From NCBI RefSeq assembly GCF_003853415.1, contig NZ_QTPP01000025.1, positions 1 to 64,000 of the forward strand: a stretch of DNA of 64,000 nucleotides. Reading direction: 5' to 3'. Below are positions 53,587 through 61,838 of the stretch, one piece after another (positions within the stretch are counted from its first letter, which is position 1; every line of letters begins with the position of its first letter). The stretch is from Burkholderia sp. Bp9142. GTDB lineage: Bacteria; Pseudomonadota; Gammaproteobacteria; Burkholderiales; Burkholderiaceae. The position numbers and the translations under genes were made by a program. The notes beneath the pieces were generated by a model that had not been told where the DNA came from, searched no databases, and saw only the letters and a program-made list of their open reading frames with translations.

Positions 53587-54486
53587 ATGGGCATCGATCT
53601 CAACAACGTTTCCCTCTTCGTCCATTCTGTTCGCGCGGGCAGTTTCGCGGAAGCCGGACGCCGCCTGGAAATTCCTCCCAACACCGTCAGCCGACGCGTT
53701 CAGCATCTCGAAGAAGAACTTGGCACGCGCCTGCTTCAACGTTCGACGCGCAAGCTCAGCCTCACCACTGCGGGGCGGCAGTTTTACGAGAGTTGCTCAT
53801 CCAGCATCGACGATATCGACCGCGCCCGCCTCGAGGTGTCGGACTCCGTCCTCGAACCACGCGGCACGGTGCGCGTGACCGCGCCGGCGGATTTCTTCGA
53901 TTACTTCAAGATCGAACACGTCGCCGATTTCCTCGCACTCTATCCGCAGGTGCATCTGGATTTCCTGTTGACCGACGAGCGCGTCGACATCATCGCGGAT
54001 TCCATCGACCTGGCGTTTCGCGTTGGGCCCATGCAGGATTCGAGCCTCGTTGCGCAGCGACTCGGCAATACCTATCAGTATCTCGTTGCCAGCCCGGCGT
54101 ACCTGAGCAGAACCAGCACCCCGCGGACCCTCGAAGAGCTGGCCGAACACGAATGCATCGGTGCGCCGACGCTGGATTCGCAAATGCGCTGGCGCCTCGA
54201 AGGTCCGAACGGCCCGTGCGAGGTGACGGTCAAGGGCCGCTTTCATTCCAGCACGGCACGCAGTCAATTGCATGCCGCGCGGCTGGGGCTGGGCATCGCG
54301 CTGTTACCGTTCGCCGCCATCTCCGAAGACCTGGCGGCCGGGAAACTGATTCGCGTGTTGCCTGAATACCGGCACGACCAGGGCGGCGCCTGGGTCGTCT
54401 ATTCGAGTCGTCGCCATCTGTCGGTCGCGGTCAAGGCGTTGACGAAGTTTGCGGCGACCAAATTGACGTCGACGCTGTCGGAATGA
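53587..54486 (+). CDS. LysR family regulator of the aromatic cluster
   Basis: 299 residues from the ATG at 53587 (a GTG at 53578 is possible). N-terminal helix-turn-helix SFAEAGRRLEIPPNTVSRRVQHLEEELG, then RGTVRVTAPADFFDYF and VDIIADSIDLAFRVGPMQDSSLVAQRLG, typical of the CrgA/DmlR-like subgroup. It is divergent from the FAH-VOC-reductase-FadL genes and convergent with the dioxygenase operon, and is the only regulator in this block, so likely controls both. Confidence 0.9.
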   Translation: MGIDLNNVSLFVHSVRAGSFAEAGRRLEIPPNTVSRRVQHLEEELGTRLLQRSTRKLSLTTAGRQFYESCSSSIDDIDRARLEVSDSVLEPRGTVRVTAPADFFDYFKIEHVADFLALYPQVHLDFLLTDERVDIIADSIDLAFRVGPMQDSSLVAQRLGNTYQYLVASPAYLSRTSTPRTLEELAEHECIGAPTLDSQMRWRLEGPNGPCEVTVKGRFHSSTARSQLHAARLGLGIALLPFAAISEDLAAGKLIRVLPEYRHDQGGAWVVYSSRRHLSVAVKALTKFAATKLTSTLSE

Positions 54487-54495
54487 TCGGCCAGA

Positions 54496-55596
54496 TCAGC
54501 CGGCGGCATGCTCCGGCGTATGCGGCGGCCGCCGGCTCTCGTCGAGGCCCAGCCAACGCTGCGCGTTGCGCCCGCGCAGCAGCGACACCCATTCGGGGTG
54601 AAGGTCCAGATCGGCAACCCGCGCGACGGCATCCTTGTCCATGATCGCGAACGGGTAATCCGATCCGATCATGACCTGGGTCGGCCCCATTGCTCGAATG
54701 ACGGATGCGATCGCATCCGCGCCGTACAACAAATCGTCGTAATACATCGTGCGCGCGGCGTCGCGCGGAGCTATCTCGATCGCATCCCGCAAAGGCGCGC
54801 TCGTCTCCCACGCATGCTGCAGGCGGTGCAGCAGGATCGGCAACGAGCCGCCGCCATGGCTGAACGCGATGCGCAGGCGCGGAAGTCGCGCCAAGGTCCC
54901 GCCGGTGATCATCGACGCCGCGGCGAGGCCGATTTCCCCCGGGAACGCGAGCACCTGCTCCAGTGCCGCCGGACCGACAAGGCGCTCGAGGCCTACCGGC
55001 CGCAACGGATGGACGAAGATGGCGGCGCCCCATCGTTCGGCTGCCTCGAAGAAAGGCCGCAAGCGCGCGTCGCCGATGGGCACGCCGTTGACGTTGCCGC
55101 CGATCTCGACGCCGCTCAGCCCGAGTTCATGCATCGCGAAATCGAGTTCGACGATCGCGCGATCGACATCCTGCAAGGGCACCGCACCGAGCCCGACGAG
55201 CCGATTCGGTGCAGCCGCAACCATCGTCGCCGTCGTTTCGTTCAGATAGCGCGCCATCGCGGCGCCGTCGGACGGACTCATCCAGTACGCGAGCAGCTCG
55301 GGCATCGGCGACAGGACCTGACGCTCGATGCCGGCGGTGTCCATGTCCGAGACACGCTGCTGCACATCCCATGCATGATGCGAAACAGTTCGATATACCT
55401 TCCCCGACACCATCACGTGCCGATGGCAGGGTTGTGCGGCCGCCATCGATGGCCACGGTACGTCAGGTACACCGCCGAGATACCGCGGAAAATCATGCGG
55501 AACGATATGCGTATGCACGTCGATGCACCCGCAATTTCCGTGCGTTTCCGGCGCCCCGGACAGCAACGCCGGATCGGCGCGATGAGGCGTATACAT
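54496..55596 (-). CDS. amidohydrolase family decarboxylase (ACMSD-like)
   Basis: 366 residues, AAGGAA before the ATG. Metal-binding start CIDVHTHIVPHDF, then VSDMDTAGIERQVLSPMP, GLSGVEIGGNVNG, AIFVHPLRP, FSHGGGSLP and the terminal IGSDYPFA with the metal Asp. This is the 2-amino-3-carboxymuconate-6-semialdehyde decarboxylase-like branch of amidohydrolase 2. Such enzymes decarboxylate hydroxy- or carboxy-aromatic acids or ring-cleavage products non-oxidatively. Last gene of the dioxygenase operon; a carboxylated ring-fission product is the likely substrate (inference). Confidence 0.9.
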   Translation of the reverse strand: MYTPHRADPALLSGAPETHGNCGCIDVHTHIVPHDFPRYLGGVPDVPWPSMAAAQPCHRHVMVSGKVYRTVSHHAWDVQQRVSDMDTAGIERQVLSPMPELLAYWMSPSDGAAMARYLNETTATMVAAAPNRLVGLGAVPLQDVDRAIVELDFAMHELGLSGVEIGGNVNGVPIGDARLRPFFEAAERWGAAIFVHPLRPVGLERLVGPAALEQVLAFPGEIGLAAASMITGGTLARLPRLRIAFSHGGGSLPILLHRLQHAWETSAPLRDAIEIAPRDAARTMYYDDLLYGADAIASVIRAMGPTQVMIGSDYPFAIMDKDAVARVADLDLHPEWVSLLRGRNAQRWLGLDESRRPPHTPEHAAG

Positions 55597-55638
55597 GTGT
55601 CGCGATTCCTTTTCAGAACCTTTCGGACGAGTCGATGG

Positions 55639-56604
55639 CTACAGGTCGAGTACGAGGCGTGGACTGCGGGCACGGGAGCAGCACAGCAGCATCCTGTCGT
55701 TCGACGCTTTTTCGGCATCGCAAAGGAACGCATCGCGGTGATCGGGTATGCCCTCGAGTACATTCGTCAGGCACGTTCCGCAAACGCCCTGCTGACACAT
55801 CACGTCGACCCGCACGCCATTTCGCGCCAGCACATCGACGATGGACTCACCTTCAGGGACTTCCAGTTCCGTGCCGCTGCGCGCAAGCCTGACCGTAAAA
55901 CGCGCCTGCGGCGCATCGGCCAGCGACGGATCTGCCTGGAAATGCTCCAGGTGCACCGCGTCGGCCGGATAGCATTGCGCCGCCTTCTGCGAGACGAGGT
56001 CCATGAACGGGCGCGGTCCGCACGTATAGATGTGACGGCCGGCGGGGCGCCATGCCAGCCGCGCCTCGAGGTAAGCGGCCAACTCGGCAGATTCCACGCC
56101 GTAATGAATCGTCACGTGTGCAGCGAAATCCGGACCGGCCAGCACATCGGCAAATGCCGTATGCGCCGGTGAGCGGGTGAAATACTCGAGGTGAAACCAG
56201 CGGTTCGCCGCATGCAGGTGTCGCGCCATGCTCAGCAGAGGCGTCACGCCGATTCCGGCGCCGAACAGCAAATTTTCCTGTGCGTCCGCCGCCAGCGGAA
56301 AGTGGTTGCGCGGTCCGGTCACGCCGACCAGATCGCCGACATGCAACCGGTCATGCATCGCGCTCGAGCCGCCGCGCGACTGCGCTTCCCGCTTGACCGC
56401 GATCGTATAGGAACCGGTCTGTTCCGGGCCGTTGCAGATTGAATACTGCCGCACCAGCCCGGGCTCCAGATGAACATCGATGTGCGCGCCGGCCGTAAAT
56501 TCGGGCAATGGACTGCCGGTATCATCCACCAGTTCGAAACTGCGGATTTCCGGCGTCTCGTCGGTGATGCGATTGACGCGTAACATAAGCAACGGCTGAT
56601 GCAT
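55639..56604 (-). CDS. VanB-type dioxygenase reductase
   Basis: 321 residues. Flavin barrel RQYSICNGPEQTG, NAD domain LLFGAGIGVTPLLSMARHL and IYTCGPRPFMDLV, and a C-terminal 2Fe-2S domain with CQQGVCGTCLTNVLEG and a later Cys (LLCCSRA). This matches vanillate demethylase/phthalate dioxygenase reductases. The position, in the same operon as the alpha and beta oxygenase subunits, makes it their probable electron donor. Confidence 0.92.
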   Translation of the reverse strand: MHQPLLMLRVNRITDETPEIRSFELVDDTGSPLPEFTAGAHIDVHLEPGLVRQYSICNGPEQTGSYTIAVKREAQSRGGSSAMHDRLHVGDLVGVTGPRNHFPLAADAQENLLFGAGIGVTPLLSMARHLHAANRWFHLEYFTRSPAHTAFADVLAGPDFAAHVTIHYGVESAELAAYLEARLAWRPAGRHIYTCGPRPFMDLVSQKAAQCYPADAVHLEHFQADPSLADAPQARFTVRLARSGTELEVPEGESIVDVLARNGVRVDVMCQQGVCGTCLTNVLEGIPDHRDAFLCDAEKASNDRMLLCCSRARSPRLVLDL

Positions 56605-56698
56605 GAGAACCTCGATGTATCCTTGAAGATTCGATCGCCTCGCTGCCGGCCGCGGCCTCGCTCTGGGTCACGCCACCGGCAGCAAGGGACGCGCCGCC

Positions 56699-57613
56699 TT
56701 ACTGCGGCGACGACTGGATGACGGCAGCGTCCATCTCGCCGACCGCACCCATTCGCGGGTCGGGCAAGGAGCCCCACATGTCGACCGACTCCGGTTTCGG
56801 CGGCAATACGCGCGCGGCACGCGCACCGTCGTCGGCGAACTCCTCCATCCCGAAGCTGTACTCGAGCGTCAATGCATCGGGATCGAGAAAATACAGGAAC
56901 ACGCTTTGCGAAGCCGGGTGCCGCCCGGGACCGTACACGACAGGAACCTGGCTGCGGTCGCAGCGGTTCATCGCGCACCCCACGTCGTCGATCGACTCCA
57001 CCATGAAATTGAGGTGATGGAAATGGGCGTGCTCGGAGGCACCGATACCCAGCCCGTGGTGATATGGACTGCCGGCCGGACGCATGAAGCTCGCCATCTC
57101 GCCAATGCTGTCCGAGTCGAGAAAATCGAGCACCTCCCGGAAGAACGCTTGCGCTGCCGCACGATGCGGCGTGCTGAAGACAACGTGGCCCAGGCGCAGG
57201 ATGCGGGTGTGCGAAACCTCGAACGCGAACGCGTCCGACGCGGGCCCGCGCACGTAGAATTCGAGCGTTGCCCGGGTATTCGGTTCGACGATACGGGTCG
57301 CGCGCGCGATTCCCCGATCGCCGCATTCGGCATCGTCGACGATCTCGTACGGCACATCGTGGTCACGGAGCTTCCGGTGCAGCGTGTCGAACTGCGACTC
57401 GTCCTCGAGCATCCAGCCCGCGCGGCGAAAGCCGGCCGGCGATTTTTCATGCAGCACCACCGAATAGGGCTCGTCGTCGCAGCGGAACAGTTCGGCGCCG
57501 TCGCTGCGCGTGCCGACCCACTGCAACCCTACGATGCGCTCGTAAAACTCGCGCGCACGCGCGAGGCTGCTGACATTCAGCTCGACATAACCGAGCTTTC
57601 GGTAACGAATCAT
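56699..57613 (-). CDS. two-domain extradiol dioxygenase (VOC, catechol 2,3-dioxygenase type)
   Basis: 304 residues in two VOC halves. The second half has the iron triad His143 (RLGHVVF), His200 (FHHLNFMV) and Glu251 (LTLEYSF), with YHHGLGIGA between, matching biphenyl-2,3-diol / catechol 2,3-dioxygenases. It cleaves an aromatic diol next to one hydroxyl (meta-cleavage). Located between the reductase and the beta subunit in the operon, downstream of the presumed diol dehydrogenase. Confidence 0.92.
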   Translation of the reverse strand: MIRYRKLGYVELNVSSLARAREFYERIVGLQWVGTRSDGAELFRCDDEPYSVVLHEKSPAGFRRAGWMLEDESQFDTLHRKLRDHDVPYEIVDDAECGDRGIARATRIVEPNTRATLEFYVRGPASDAFAFEVSHTRILRLGHVVFSTPHRAAAQAFFREVLDFLDSDSIGEMASFMRPAGSPYHHGLGIGASEHAHFHHLNFMVESIDDVGCAMNRCDRSQVPVVYGPGRHPASQSVFLYFLDPDALTLEYSFGMEEFADDGARAARVLPPKPESVDMWGSLPDPRMGAVGEMDAAVIQSSPQ

Positions 57614-57662
57614 GATGGCGTTCGTCCAGTTGGTTCGCCGGCGCGGCGTGTGCGCCGTTTGC

Positions 57663-58190
57663 TCAAAGAATGAAGCTCAGTTTGCCGTGCGGACGCAGGC
57701 TCTCGAGATCGAGCACCGCACGTCGCTCGCGCAACAGCAACCCCTCCGGTCCGCGCACGACGATATGCCGGTATTGGCCGACATAGACATCGGTCTGCTC
57801 GAACTGGAAACGCCACACGGCAAAGTTCGCGGCAACGGTCGCCTGATTGCCGTCGGATTCCAGGATCCGGACGTTGGTAATCAGGCGGCGCGTTCTCGAC
57901 CGTGGATTCTCGGCCCACACCGAACGCCCCATCAGTTGACCGACGCGCGAGCGCAGCGTGTCGTTGTTGTCGGCGACGAGGAACAGCGTGTCCCTGTGAT
58001 CGGCTTGCGGTACGTCGAGCGGCGGCACCAGATAGCGCGCATCGTCGGTCAGGAGCTTGAGCCATGCATCCAGCTTCCAGTCGTCGAGCAGCGCGGCCTC
58101 CTCGAACAGGAACCGCTCGACCTCGTTGACGGTGATCGGTGCGTCCTGGCCGTTCGTCGCCGATGTCGGATCATTTGCTTTTTCGAGCAT
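57663..58190 (-). CDS. ring-hydroxylating dioxygenase beta subunit
   Basis: 175 residues from the ATG at 58190, with GAGGG upstream. NTF2-like fold typical of small subunits: VNEVERFLFEEAALLDDWKLDAWLKLL, DARYLVPPLD, VGQLMGRSVWAENPRSRTRR and a C-terminal sheet with YVGQYRHIVVR and LRERRAVLDLESL. It has a structural role in the alpha3-beta3 oxygenase. Twelve bases behind the alpha subunit. Confidence 0.93.
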   Translation of the reverse strand: MLEKANDPTSATNGQDAPITVNEVERFLFEEAALLDDWKLDAWLKLLTDDARYLVPPLDVPQADHRDTLFLVADNNDTLRSRVGQLMGRSVWAENPRSRTRRLITNVRILESDGNQATVAANFAVWRFQFEQTDVYVGQYRHIVVRGPEGLLLRERRAVLDLESLRPHGKLSFIL

Positions 58191-58202
58191 CACATTCCCT
58201 CG

Positions 58203-59495
58203 TCAGGCTGTAGTCGTCACGGGCGAGTCGGAGCAGTCCGTCGGCCCCTCGATCCCGCGCATCATCGCGTGCCAGCGACGCCAGAACGCCCGCATCTGCA
58301 ACTCGTCGCTGGCGAGCGGTGCGCGCCCCATGCCGCGCGATATATCGGACCAGCCGATTTCCCGTTGCGACGCGAACGCACGCTGGCACCCCTCCAGCCC
58401 CGACACGTCATCGGGCGTACCGAACCCCGCCGGCCCGAGGAACGAAATGAAGTTTTCGAAGCGCCGCTCCCGCAGTTCATGCGATTCGTTCTTCGGCAGA
58501 AGCGCCCACGCGTCGATTTCGATGAAATCGGGCGATACCGGATAGAACGTGCGGACGGTCCTCCACAACGAAATCAGGATCAGGTTCGGGTAGATGAATA
58601 TGTTGCGGCTGTGGTCGGCAATCCAGTGCGCGCGCTCCTTGCCGAATTTTTCGTCGAGTCCTGCTCGAATGCCTTCGAGTTCCTTTTGGGCATTGCCGGC
58701 CAGCGGTGTCGGCAAGAGCGGGCTCTCGATGAGCGCATGCCCGTTGTTCAGTGCAATGCCGCGGGTGTTCGACATCGCGCCCGGACCGATCCACTTGTTC
58801 GGGTCCATGCCGATGTCCGGCAGGAACTGCCGGAAATAGCGCTGGTGCGTCGACATGACGTGATACGCGTCGATGCTGTTTTCCACCAGCAGCTTCCAGT
58901 TCGCGCGCATGCTGTACGATTGCGCGCCCGGCACGACTTCGACGTCGTCACCGCCGTAGTCGAGCATGGCGTCGATGTACTCGCGCGCGTCACCGAGATA
59001 CGTGCACAAATCGACGATCTCCGGATCGAAGCTGACGAACATCATGCCGCGATAGCTTTCGAAGCGCGGCACCGATTTCAGCCCCATCTGCGTCTTGTCG
59101 AACGCGGCCGTGTACGCGTCTTCGCCGGGAAGACCGACCAGCGAACCTTCGAGATTGAACGACCAGGCGTGATAAAAGCACGTGAACACGCGCGCGCTGC
59201 CCGACCGTTCCCGACACACCGCATTGCCGCGATGCGGACAGCTGTTGAGAAATGCCCGGTGCTGACCCGATGCGTCGCACGTCAGCAGAAGCGGCCGCCC
59301 GCCGACCTTGCGCGTGATGTAATCGCCGGGCTTGGACAATTCCGATTCATGACCGGCATACAGCCAGCAGCGATCGAAAATTTCGCTGCGCTCGCGCTCG
59401 AGAACAGCGGGGTCGGTAAACGCGCTCCGGTGCACGCGAAACGTTCCGCGCGTACGGTCGTCCTCGACCAGCTGCTCGATATTCGGTCGTTGCAT
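58203..59495 (-). CDS. ring-hydroxylating dioxygenase alpha subunit
   Basis: 430 residues from the ATG at 59495, preceded by GGAGGAA; the longer frame is unrelated. Rieske ligands Cys86, His88, Cys106 and His109 (CPHRG, CFYHAW). The mononuclear iron site lies in NWKLLVENSIDAYHVMSTH around 200-220, with the Asp ligand in the C-terminal part. It dihydroxylates an aromatic ring to a cis-diol using electrons from the reductase. The sequence looks like benzoate/anthranilate/indole-acetate-type enzymes, but the substrate cannot be fixed. Confidence 0.93.
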   Translation of the reverse strand: MQRPNIEQLVEDDRTRGTFRVHRSAFTDPAVLERERSEIFDRCWLYAGHESELSKPGDYITRKVGGRPLLLTCDASGQHRAFLNSCPHRGNAVCRERSGSARVFTCFYHAWSFNLEGSLVGLPGEDAYTAAFDKTQMGLKSVPRFESYRGMMFVSFDPEIVDLCTYLGDAREYIDAMLDYGGDDVEVVPGAQSYSMRANWKLLVENSIDAYHVMSTHQRYFRQFLPDIGMDPNKWIGPGAMSNTRGIALNNGHALIESPLLPTPLAGNAQKELEGIRAGLDEKFGKERAHWIADHSRNIFIYPNLILISLWRTVRTFYPVSPDFIEIDAWALLPKNESHELRERRFENFISFLGPAGFGTPDDVSGLEGCQRAFASQREIGWSDISRGMGRAPLASDELQMRAFWRRWHAMMRGIEGPTDCSDSPVTTTA

Positions 59496-59539
59496 GTGTT
59501 TCCTCCAATAGAATTTGGCTTGTCGTCGCGGCGCCGCTC

Positions 59540-60415
59540 TCAGAGCATCGCCATGCCACCGCTCACGCCAATGTGCTGGCCGGTGACAAACGACGCTTCG
59601 TGCGACGCGAAGAACGCGACCGCGGCCGCGACCTCGGTCGGATGCGCGGGACGCCCGATGCCCACGGCCGAACTGCTGACCATCTTGACGAGTTCGTCCA
59701 GGACGTCGGGCGGTGTCCAGGTCGGATCGCGAAAGCCTGCGGGCTGCGGGTCCGGATCGCCGTCGGCACTCGAATCGACGGCACCTGGCGACACGCAATT
59801 GACCGTGATGCCGTCACGCAGCGTTTCGCCTGCAAGCGTCGCCGTCAGACCAACCATCGACCCCTTGCCGACACCGGCGAGCACCGTGTGAAACGGCAGC
59901 CCGGTTCTCCATGCTTCACCGCCGATATTCACGATGCGGCCGTAGCGGCGCTCGAGCATGTACGGCAGCACGGCCTTGCACGTGCGCAACGTGTTCCACA
60001 CGTTCCACTTGACGGCGTCCTCCAGCAACGCGTCCGGAAAGTCGATCAGCCGCATCCGGATCAGCGCAGCGGCGTTATTGACGAGCGCGTCGATCCGACC
60101 GAAACGTTCGTAGACCTCTTCGGCGATGCGCTCTGCGACGCCCGGCTCACTCAGATCGCCGGCATACGGCAACACCATCGAGCCGGTCTGATCGGACAAT
60201 TGCGCCGCGGTGCGAGCGGCCCGTTCGTCCTGAATATCGGCGATGACGACATTTGCCCCCTCTTCGGCGAGGCGGCGTGCGATCACGCGGCCCAGCCCCT
60301 GTGCGCCGCCCGTGACGATCGCTACCTGATGTTCGAATCGGCGGCTTTGAGTGGGGATTTCGTACTCGGCAGTCGCCGCGGGTACCGGGGCAGCCGTATT
60401 CGGAACTTCGTTCAT
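59540..60415 (-). CDS. SDR in the cis-diol dehydrogenase position, lacking the usual Tyr
   Basis: 291 residues, GAGGAG before the ATG. An unusual 25-residue N-terminal extension (TAAPVPAATAEYEIPTQSRR) precedes the Rossmann motif VTGGAQGLG, and ADIQD indicates NAD. NNAA and the C-terminal GQHIGVSGGMAML are normal. Where the catalytic YxxxK should be, the sequence is FHTVLAGVGKGSMVG: the Lys is kept but the Tyr position is Ala. Position next to the dioxygenase suggests oxidation of the cis-diol to a catechol, but the missing Tyr makes activity uncertain. Confidence 0.85.
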   Translation of the reverse strand: MNEVPNTAAPVPAATAEYEIPTQSRRFEHQVAIVTGGAQGLGRVIARRLAEEGANVVIADIQDERAARTAAQLSDQTGSMVLPYAGDLSEPGVAERIAEEVYERFGRIDALVNNAAALIRMRLIDFPDALLEDAVKWNVWNTLRTCKAVLPYMLERRYGRIVNIGGEAWRTGLPFHTVLAGVGKGSMVGLTATLAGETLRDGITVNCVSPGAVDSSADGDPDPQPAGFRDPTWTPPDVLDELVKMVSSSAVGIGRPAHPTEVAAAVAFFASHEASFVTGQHIGVSGGMAML

Positions 60416-60507
60416 ATGTCTCCTCGCTAGGTCGTGTTCCGCGTCGGCGGTCCTACGTTCGGTGTCTCGGACAACTCAAGTACGGCAGGTGAATCGCCCG
60501 TACCCTT

Positions 60508-60744
60508 TCATGCGGCTCTCATCGCGGGGCGCTCCCGGGCCGGCGGGAAAATCCGCCATGCACCGTCACGGTGGCGAAAGAAAAACAGCGCAACGGGACC
60601 TTCCGCCTTGAGCGTTTCGACGCGCACATAGCATTCACGGTCGGATCGCCTGTTTCTGAATGCCGTGATGCGGATGCCGCTGGCAGGATCCGGAGCGAGC
60701 CAGTCCTCGACCATCGCGCGCAACGAATGATTCCAGCTGGACAT
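60508..60744 (-). CDS. small conserved protein of unknown function, paralogue of the one at 8941-9168
   Basis: 78 residues from the ATG at 60744, chosen because AAGGAGA lies just upstream and MSSWNHSLRAMVEDWLA aligns with the start of the copy near 9 kb. The core FFFRHRDGAWRIFPPARERP is rich in Arg and aromatics. No recognised domain, no signal or membrane helix. It lies between the SnoaL-like gene and the SDR in the dioxygenase operon, so it is probably coexpressed with ring-attack enzymes. Confidence 0.8.
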   Translation of the reverse strand: MSSWNHSLRAMVEDWLAPDPASGIRITAFRNRRSDRECYVRVETLKAEGPVALFFFRHRDGAWRIFPPARERPAMRAA

Positions 60745-60795
60745 GATCTTCTCCTTCATCGCGTCGAACGCGACAGTCCTGCCTGCCACCGACCG

Positions 60796-61245
60796 CTAGC
60801 GCTGAATCCACGGATAGCGCTCGGTATCCCGCCCGGCATAATCGGGATCGAGATAGACGAAGCAGCGGTGAATCAGTCCGTCACGGATCTCGAACACATC
60901 GCACCAGTGGCCCGCACCCCAGGCAGGCGAGTCGGCCTGCCACGCCCCATCGCGATGAATGCCGTGGCTCGTGCCTTCGCAAACGACCACGTCGCCGCCG
61001 GAAAACACCCAGCTGACAGCGTCGAGGTGATGATTGACCGACTGGAGCAGCGCCGTGACGTCCATCAACATCCGTCCGATCTCGGCCTTGCCTCGCGCTG
61101 TGCCCCACTTCGGGAAATGAACGATCGCGTCGTCTGCGAACAGGTCGATGATCGACCCGCCCGATTCCGTGATTCCGCCGCTGTCGACTGCCCGCAAATA
61201 GCTCAATGCGACTGCCTTGCGGGCCTCGTCCACCATTGCTTTCAT
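60796..61245 (-). CDS. SnoaL/NTF2-like family protein
   Basis: 149 residues, GAGGTG before the ATG, whose start overlaps the DoxX stop (ATGA). SnoaL-like fold: KAVALSYLRAVDSGG, SIIDLFADDAIVHFPKWGTARGKAEI, VVVCEGTSHG, GHWCDVFEIRDGLIHRCFVYLDPDYAG. Members include small hydrolases, isomerases and accessory proteins of aromatic pathways. Specific reaction unknown; the conserved His and Asp residues could form a pocket. Upstream neighbour of the small unknown protein. Confidence 0.85.
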   Translation of the reverse strand: MKAMVDEARKAVALSYLRAVDSGGITESGGSIIDLFADDAIVHFPKWGTARGKAEIGRMLMDVTALLQSVNHHLDAVSWVFSGGDVVVCEGTSHGIHRDGAWQADSPAWGAGHWCDVFEIRDGLIHRCFVYLDPDYAGRDTERYPWIQR

Positions 61246-61658
61246 TTGGTCACCTCGCTCGAATCAGTGAATGGGAGGCTGGCCGACCGGGCCGGCCCAC
61301 CGGTATGACGACGTCGTTCCGCGATGGAGATCCAGCCGCAGGCGATCGCAAGCACGATCGCCGGCGTCGGGTTGCCGCCTATCACGAATACATGCGTGCA
61401 GATGGCGACAAGCATCATGCTCAACAGCAGCAGCGCGCCGGGCCTTCTGGTCGATGCATTCAACAGCAATGCGCAGCCGGTAATCTCCAGCCCGCCGGTC
61501 AGGTACCTGAACCATTGGCCGATGCCGATACGTGCGAACAGCTCGACCATCCAGGGCATGCCCGCGAGCATCGCGGAGCCGGCCGCAAGAAAGATCCCGA
61601 CGACGAGCAGTCGGACAACGCCGCCGACTCTGTCCGACATGGACATTGAGGATTTCAT
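61242..61658 (-). CDS. DoxX family inner-membrane protein
   Basis: 138 residues with about four membrane helices: VVRLLVVGIFLAAGSAML, a helix around YLTGGLEITGCALLLNAS, ALLLLSMMLVAICTHVFVIGG and PAIVLAIACGWISIA. GGAGGG precedes the ATG. DoxX-like proteins occur in redox or sulfur-related complexes; no specific role here. Translationally coupled to the SnoaL-like gene by a four-base overlap. Confidence 0.85.
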   Translation of the reverse strand: MKSSMSMSDRVGGVVRLLVVGIFLAAGSAMLAGMPWMVELFARIGIGQWFRYLTGGLEITGCALLLNASTRRPGALLLLSMMLVAICTHVFVIGGNPTPAIVLAIACGWISIAERRRHTGGPARSASLPFTDSSEVTK

Positions 61659-61838
61659 CGCGTCCCTCCTGTCATGGTTCCAGCAAGCCGCGGCTCATGT
61701 CCCTAGCGTAGTACGCCCCCTTTCCTTCGATTAGTGGGGGCGTCCGGATTTCAGTCGTCCATGCAGTGGAGGCATCACACGACATGACCCGGGCGAGGGC
61801 GGCCGAATGGTTGGACGAACCGCCGATGGCTTCAGGCG

